Part shown: positions 6,206 to 9,438 of the stretch, in pieces
Layout: each line of letters starts with the position of its first letter
Position numbering within the stretch: the stretch's first letter is position 1
Source of the DNA: Planctomycetaceae bacterium
Lineage (GTDB): Bacteria; Planctomycetota; Planctomycetia; Pirellulales; UBA1268
Reading direction: 5' to 3'
Assembly (NCBI GenBank): GCA_005789975.1
Contig: SXWC01000093.1
Span: 1 to 9,438 of the forward strand
DNA length: 9,438 nt
Program-made: the position numbers and the translations under genes
The notes under the pieces: generated by a model
What the model was told of the DNA's origin: nothing
Databases searched by the model: none
Seen by the model: the letters and a program-made list of their open reading frames with translations, nothing else

Positions 6206-7927
6206 AAGCACCGACCGCCCACCGGCCGCATCCCACGGGCCCTCGTTTTTCTGTTCGGATTGGCGATCACCCCGGGCGGAATCCCGTCTGCCGGGGAGCC
6301 CGCGACGGGCAGGCCGCCGTCCGATCTCCACGTGGCCGCACCCGACCATATTCGCCAGATGCAGGCCGACGCCGAGGCGAGCGGCCGGGCCTCGTGGGGC
6401 CATTGGGGCGACCAGCCGGCCCGCTACGTCTCGTGGTCGAACCATTCCAACCGGCTGATCCCGGTCTATTCGTTCGGCATGAAGCTCGACGCCGTGCGCG
6501 GGGCGAGGAGCGTCTATCGCGACGAGTCCCGGCTCCGGGCCCTGTATGGACGGCTGCCCGAGGAATCCCTCAATCCGGAGGCCGACTACTTTGACCAGAC
6601 CGACCTGGCCCGCCTGCAGATGATGGCCGCCGACGCGGGCAAGAAATACATCGTGCTCGTGGTGTTCGACGGGCTCGACTGGCACCTGACGAGGACCGCC
6701 GCGATCGCCGCCACCGGCACGGTCGCCTACGACGAGGGCCGCGGTGCGGGGTTCCAGTTTCAGGACTACCGGGGTGCTGCGACCGACTTCGGGCTCTGCG
6801 TCACCAGCCCCGCCAACGACGGCACCAGGAGCGACGTCGATGCGCAGACGGTGATCAACCCGGGGGGCGAACGGCCCGGCGGCTACGATCCGCGGCGGGG
6901 AGGGGAGACCGCCTGGGATCCCCGGGCCGGCATCCGTTACCTGATGGGAAAGGATCGCGAACTGCCCCATGCGGTCACCGATTCGGCCGCGTCGGCCACC
7001 GCGCTCTGCACGGGCCGCAAGACCTACAACGACGCGATCAACGTGGGGGTCGAGGGGGAGCAGTTCGAGACCGTGGCGCATCTGCTCCAGAAGCGGGGCT
7101 ACGCGGTGGGGGCCGTGACGAGCGTGCCGGTATCGCATGCGACTCCCGCGTGCGCCTACGCGCACAACGTGAGCCGCGACGACTACCAGGACATCTCCCG
7201 CGACCTCCTCGGTCAACCGTCGATCGCGCACCGCGGCGCGCCGCTGCCGGGCCTCGACGTGCTCGTGGGGGCCGGCTTCGGCGTGGCGGGAGGAGACGAG
7301 CGGGACCAGGGGCGAAACTTCGAGCCGGGCAACAAGTACGTGGCCGCCTCGACGCTCCGGGCGATCGACGCGGCGCACGGCGGACCCTACACGGTGGCCC
7401 TGCGGACCCCCGGCCGCCGCGGCGACGAGGTCTTGGCCGAGGCCGCGGCCGACGCGATCGGGCGGAAGCTCCGGCTGTTCGGCTTCTTCGGCGGGGCGGA
7501 GGGAAACCTGCCGTTCCAGACCGCCAACGGCGATTTCGATCCCGCGGCCGGGCTCGAGACCGCCGATCGGGGCGAGGTCGATCCGCTCCGCAAGAAATAC
7601 GGCTCCGCCACTCACCCCACCGTGGCCGATCTCGACGAGAATCCGACGCTCGCCGACATGACCCGCGCCGCGCTCGACGTGCTCGCATCGCGGGGCAGAT
7701 TCTGGCTGATGGTGGAGGCGGGCGACGTGGACTGGGCGTCGCACGCCAACAACATCGACACGGCGATCGGCGCGGTGAAGTCGGGCGACGCGGCGTTTCA
7801 GGCGGTCGTCAAGTGGCTGGAGCGGCACGATGCCTGGGACGACGCGGTCGTGATCGTGACGAGCGACCACGGACACGCCTTCGTGCTCGACGAGCCGGGG
7901 GCGTTTGCCGCCGCGATCCGCCCCTGA
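6203..7927 (+). CDS. Secreted alkaline phosphatase, apparently circularly permuted
   Basis: 574 residues; it should hydrolyse phosphomonoesters outside the cytoplasm. Residues about 10-31 look like a signal peptide (RIPRALVFLFGLAITPGGIP). The catalytic set of the PhoA family can be placed: Asp156 (YIVLVVFDG, bridging Zn2/Mg), nucleophile Ser261 (VTDSAASATAL), Thr314 (SHATP), phosphate-binding Arg325 (eleven residues on, as in E. coli), Glu505, Asp510 and His514 (VEAGDVDWASH, with the same spacing as E. coli Glu322, Asp327, His331), and Asp555-His556 (TSDHGH). The chain ends 16 residues after His558, so the usual C-terminal segment with the last zinc ligand (E. coli His412) is missing. A look-alike, SNHSNRLIPVYSFG with His81, and a DQTDL motif at 131-135 lie before Asp156 instead. 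The start is ATG at 6203; the in-frame GTG at 6200 is possible. No Pho-box-like repeat was seen upstream. Family assignment is firm; the permutation is my reading. Confidence 0.9.
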   Translation: MKHRPPTGRIPRALVFLFGLAITPGGIPSAGEPATGRPPSDLHVAAPDHIRQMQADAEASGRASWGHWGDQPARYVSWSNHSNRLIPVYSFGMKLDAVRGARSVYRDESRLRALYGRLPEESLNPEADYFDQTDLARLQMMAADAGKKYIVLVVFDGLDWHLTRTAAIAATGTVAYDEGRGAGFQFQDYRGAATDFGLCVTSPANDGTRSDVDAQTVINPGGERPGGYDPRRGGETAWDPRAGIRYLMGKDRELPHAVTDSAASATALCTGRKTYNDAINVGVEGEQFETVAHLLQKRGYAVGAVTSVPVSHATPACAYAHNVSRDDYQDISRDLLGQPSIAHRGAPLPGLDVLVGAGFGVAGGDERDQGRNFEPGNKYVAASTLRAIDAAHGGPYTVALRTPGRRGDEVLAEAAADAIGRKLRLFGFFGGAEGNLPFQTANGDFDPAAGLETADRGEVDPLRKKYGSATHPTVADLDENPTLADMTRAALDVLASRGRFWLMVEAGDVDWASHANNIDTAIGAVKSGDAAFQAVVKWLERHDAWDDAVVIVTSDHGHAFVLDEPGAFAAAIRP

Positions 7928-7947
7928 GCTGCTCCTGAGCTCAGCTC
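7926..7947. terminator. Short inverted repeat spanning both stop codons, possible bidirectional terminator
   Basis: GAGCTG at 7926-7931 pairs with CAGCTC at 7942-7947 around a 10-base loop, and the loop edge holds a perfect palindrome TGAGCTCA (7936-7943). It overlaps the stop codons of the phosphatase gene and of pdxJ, which converge with only 13 bases between them. There is no T-run, so termination would need the stem alone or Rho. Confidence 0.3.
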
Positions 7948-8657
7948 CCGATCAGCGACTTCATCTCGCGGACGGCCTGGGTGAGGCCGACGAGCACGGC
8001 GCGGGCCACGATCGAGTGGCCGATGTTGAGCTCTCCCATTCCCTCGAGGCGGGCCACCGGCACGACATTGCGGTAGGTGAGGCCGTGGCCCGCGTTGAGC
8101 TCGAGCCCGGCGAGCCTGACCATCGCCCCGGCCCGCGCGAGCTTCACGAGTTCGTCGTGCCGTCCCGCATCGGTCGTCGCGTTGGCATACGAGCCCGTGT
8201 GGAGTTCGGTGGCCGCCACGGCGAGTTCAACGGAGGTGTCGATCTGCCGTGGGCAGGGGTCGATGAACAGCGACACCGTGATCCCGGCGTCCTTCAGCCG
8301 GCGGACGGCCTCCTCCGTCGCGGCACGGTGGGCGACCACGTCGAGGCCCCCCTCGGTCGTGATCTCCTCGCGCTTCTCCGGCACGAGCGTCACCTGGCAG
8401 GGCTTCACCCGGCAGGCGATGTCGATCATCGCCGGGGCGATCGCACACTCCAGGTTGAGTTTCACCTGCACCGTGCGGCGCAGCACCTCGAGATCGCGGT
8501 CCTGGATGTGCCGCCGGTCCTCCCGGAGGTGCACCGTGATGGCGTCGGCGCCGCCGAGTTCGGCCAGCGCCGCCGCCCAGACGGGATCGGGCTCCACCGT
8601 CCGGCGGGCCTGCCGGACGGTGGCGACATGATCGATGTTGACGCCGAGCGTGCTCAT
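7941..8657 (-). CDS. pdxJ: Pyridoxine 5'-phosphate synthase
   Basis: Last step of de novo vitamin B6 synthesis in the DXP-dependent route. It condenses 1-deoxy-D-xylulose 5-phosphate with 3-amino-2-oxopropyl phosphate to pyridoxine 5'-phosphate, in the cytoplasm. 238 residues, a normal length for this TIM-barrel enzyme. Diagnostic stretches in order: [15 protein letters not shown] at 4-18, [12 protein letters not shown] at 40-51 (His43), LNLE with Glu70, [17 protein letters not shown] at 91-107, ELHTGSYA at 151-158, [12 protein letters not shown] at 187-198 (His191), and [13 protein letters not shown] near the end. His43, Glu70 and His191 match the catalytic His/Glu/His of E. coli PdxJ. ATG at 8657 is the start, 21 bp after the upstream protease stop, so co-transcription with it is likely. 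No Shine-Dalgarno is visible before this ATG, which may rely on coupling. The 3' end nearly abuts the phosphatase gene. Confidence 0.97.
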   Translation of the reverse strand: MSTLGVNIDHVATVRQARRTVEPDPVWAAALAELGGADAITVHLREDRRHIQDRDLEVLRRTVQVKLNLECAIAPAMIDIACRVKPCQVTLVPEKREEITTEGGLDVVAHRAATEEAVRRLKDAGITVSLFIDPCPRQIDTSVELAVAATELHTGSYANATTDAGRHDELVKLARAGAMVRLAGLELNAGHGLTYRNVVPVARLEGMGELNIGHSIVARAVLVGLTQAVREMKSLIGS

Positions 8658-8678
8658 GGCGGCCAGCGTCGCCGCCGG

Positions 8679-9438
8679 CTACTCCTTTTTCAAGAGCACG
8701 GCGGCATTGCCGCGGGGTGTCCGCACCTGCAGGACGACCCCCGCCTTGGCCGACTCCTTGCCGATCGCCTCCTCGAAGTCGGCGAGGCTCTTGACCGGGG
8801 TTCGGCCGACCTTGCGGACGAGGATGCCCGGTCCGAGGCCGGCGGCGGCCGCGACACCCTCGGCATCGACGCGATCGATCACCACGCCCTCGAACTCGGC
8901 GTAGGCGTCTTCGGCCATCGAACCCTTGTCGCGGACCTCGAGGCCGAACTCCTCCGAGTAGAAGGTCGCCTCACCGGCCTCGGCCTCCGGCCTGATCGTC
9001 CGGCCCGCTTTCGCGACGTCGGTGGGGAGGGGGGCCACGTTGATCGTGAGCGTCACCTGCCCGCCATCGCGAAACACGGTGAGGGTGTGGGGCTTGCCCA
9101 TCGCCGACCGCTCCACGATCTCCTGCAGCGACCGCGTGCCCTTGACGGGCTGGTCGTCGAAGGCGGTGATGATGTCGAGGTCCTGGACGCCCGCCACGGC
9201 TGCGGGGGATCCGGGCACGACGTCGTTGACGAGCACGCCGTCGCGGTTTTTGGCCCCGAGCTTCGCGGCCATGCGGGCGTCGAGCGGCCCCATCTGCACG
9301 CCGATGTAGGCCCGCTGCACGGCGCCCTTGGCGATGAGCTGGTCGGTCACCCAGCGGGCGAGATTCACCGGAATGGCGAAGCCGATGCCCTGGTAGCCCC
9401 CGCTGCTGGAGGCGATGGCGGTGTTGATGCCGATGACC
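8679..9438 (-). CDS. HtrA/DegP-type serine protease with two PDZ domains; C-terminal part only
   Basis: Periplasmic protease/chaperone of the Do (S1C) family, which degrades or refolds damaged envelope proteins. About 253 codons lie in the window; the N-terminus with signal peptide and catalytic triad is beyond the right edge. The visible part opens with VIGINTAIASSSGGYQGIGF, then AIPVNLA, the strand pair and substrate-pocket region just after the active-site serine in DegP. PDZ1 follows, from about YIGVQMG to LTINVAPLP, including GVLVNDVVPGSPAAVAG. A linker of about 30 residues leads to PDZ2 (from about FGLEVRDKGS, with GVVIDRVDAEGVAAAAGL and GILVRKVGRTPVKSL). The frame ends at TAG just after AVLLKKE. 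Two PDZ domains fit DegP/DegQ rather than the single-PDZ DegS. It lies directly upstream of pdxJ in the same direction. The family is certain; which paralogue (degP, degQ, mucD) cannot be decided. Confidence 0.93.
   Translation of the reverse strand, partial: VIGINTAIASSSGGYQGIGFAIPVNLARWVTDQLIAKGAVQRAYIGVQMGPLDARMAAKLGAKNRDGVLVNDVVPGSPAAVAGVQDLDIITAFDDQPVKGTRSLQEIVERSAMGKPHTLTVFRDGGQVTLTINVAPLPTDVAKAGRTIRPEAEAGEATFYSEEFGLEVRDKGSMAEDAYAEFEGVVIDRVDAEGVAAAAGLGPGILVRKVGRTPVKSLADFEEAIGKESAKAGVVLQVRTPRGNAAVLLKKE

Noticed and set aside
6185..7876. 563-codon minus-strand open frame across the phosphatase gene
   Set aside because: It mirrors catalytic phosphatase codons, and the product shows no recognisable domain; a GC-driven shadow.
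7865..7927. Frameshift or truncation as the cause of the missing phosphatase C-terminus
   Set aside because: Other frames after TSDHGH do not show an HTG-type segment before the convergent pdxJ gene, and a matching segment exists near the N-terminus, so a damaged gene is the weaker explanation.

Overview
The window comes from a bacterial chromosome with very high GC (roughly two thirds, by eye). It uses GTG and TTG starts as well as ATG, and several genes lack a clear Shine-Dalgarno sequence. A secreted squalene-cyclase-like repeat protein sits beside an HlyD-type adaptor, and a large atypical secreted alkaline phosphatase is present. These traits suggest a Planctomycetota genome, perhaps Pirellulales. 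That placement is inferred from protein character, not from a marker gene. I see no mobile elements, tRNA, rRNA, CRISPR arrays or phage genes.

Layout, left to right. (1) The 5' end of a feedback-type DAHP synthase gene (aroG-like) runs off the left edge on the minus strand. (2) A divergent intergenic region of about 120 bp follows. It holds an exceptionally regular G-run, a strong G-quadruplex candidate, directly before the aroG start. (3) A plus-strand two-gene operon encodes an exported membrane-fusion/HlyD adaptor and, overlapping its stop codon, an exported alpha/alpha-toroid protein with squalene-cyclase/prenyltransferase-type repeats. No transporter gene accompanies them. (4) A full-length PEP carboxylase gene (ppc) lies convergent to that operon on the minus strand. 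(5) A divergent intergenic region of 259 bp contains a perfect hairpin and a three-codon reading frame that ends on the next start codon. (6) A secreted alkaline phosphatase lies on the plus strand. (7) An htrA/degP-pdxJ pair lies convergent on the minus strand: a two-PDZ periplasmic serine protease, cut by the right edge, is followed 21 bp later by pyridoxine 5'-phosphate synthase.

The two cytosolic enzymes AroG and Ppc both consume phosphoenolpyruvate, for aromatic amino acids and for oxaloacetate. PdxJ makes the vitamin B6 cofactor precursor. The other products (adaptor, toroid protein, phosphatase, HtrA) work outside the cytoplasm. Apart from the adaptor/toroid operon and the htrA-pdxJ pair, the genes look like independent units.

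The strongest observation is in the alkaline phosphatase. The chain stops 16 residues after its Asp-His-Gly-His metal motif, so the usual C-terminal zinc-ligand segment is missing. A segment that closely resembles it (His81 in a SNHSNRLIPVYSFG context, then a DQTDL motif) sits before the first catalytic strand. This looks like a circularly permuted alkaline phosphatase with a complete active site. Secondary observations are the loss of the aspartate-binding Asn in the PEPC C-terminal motif (RTTG instead of RNTG), the G-quadruplex candidate, and the orphan adaptor/toroid operon.
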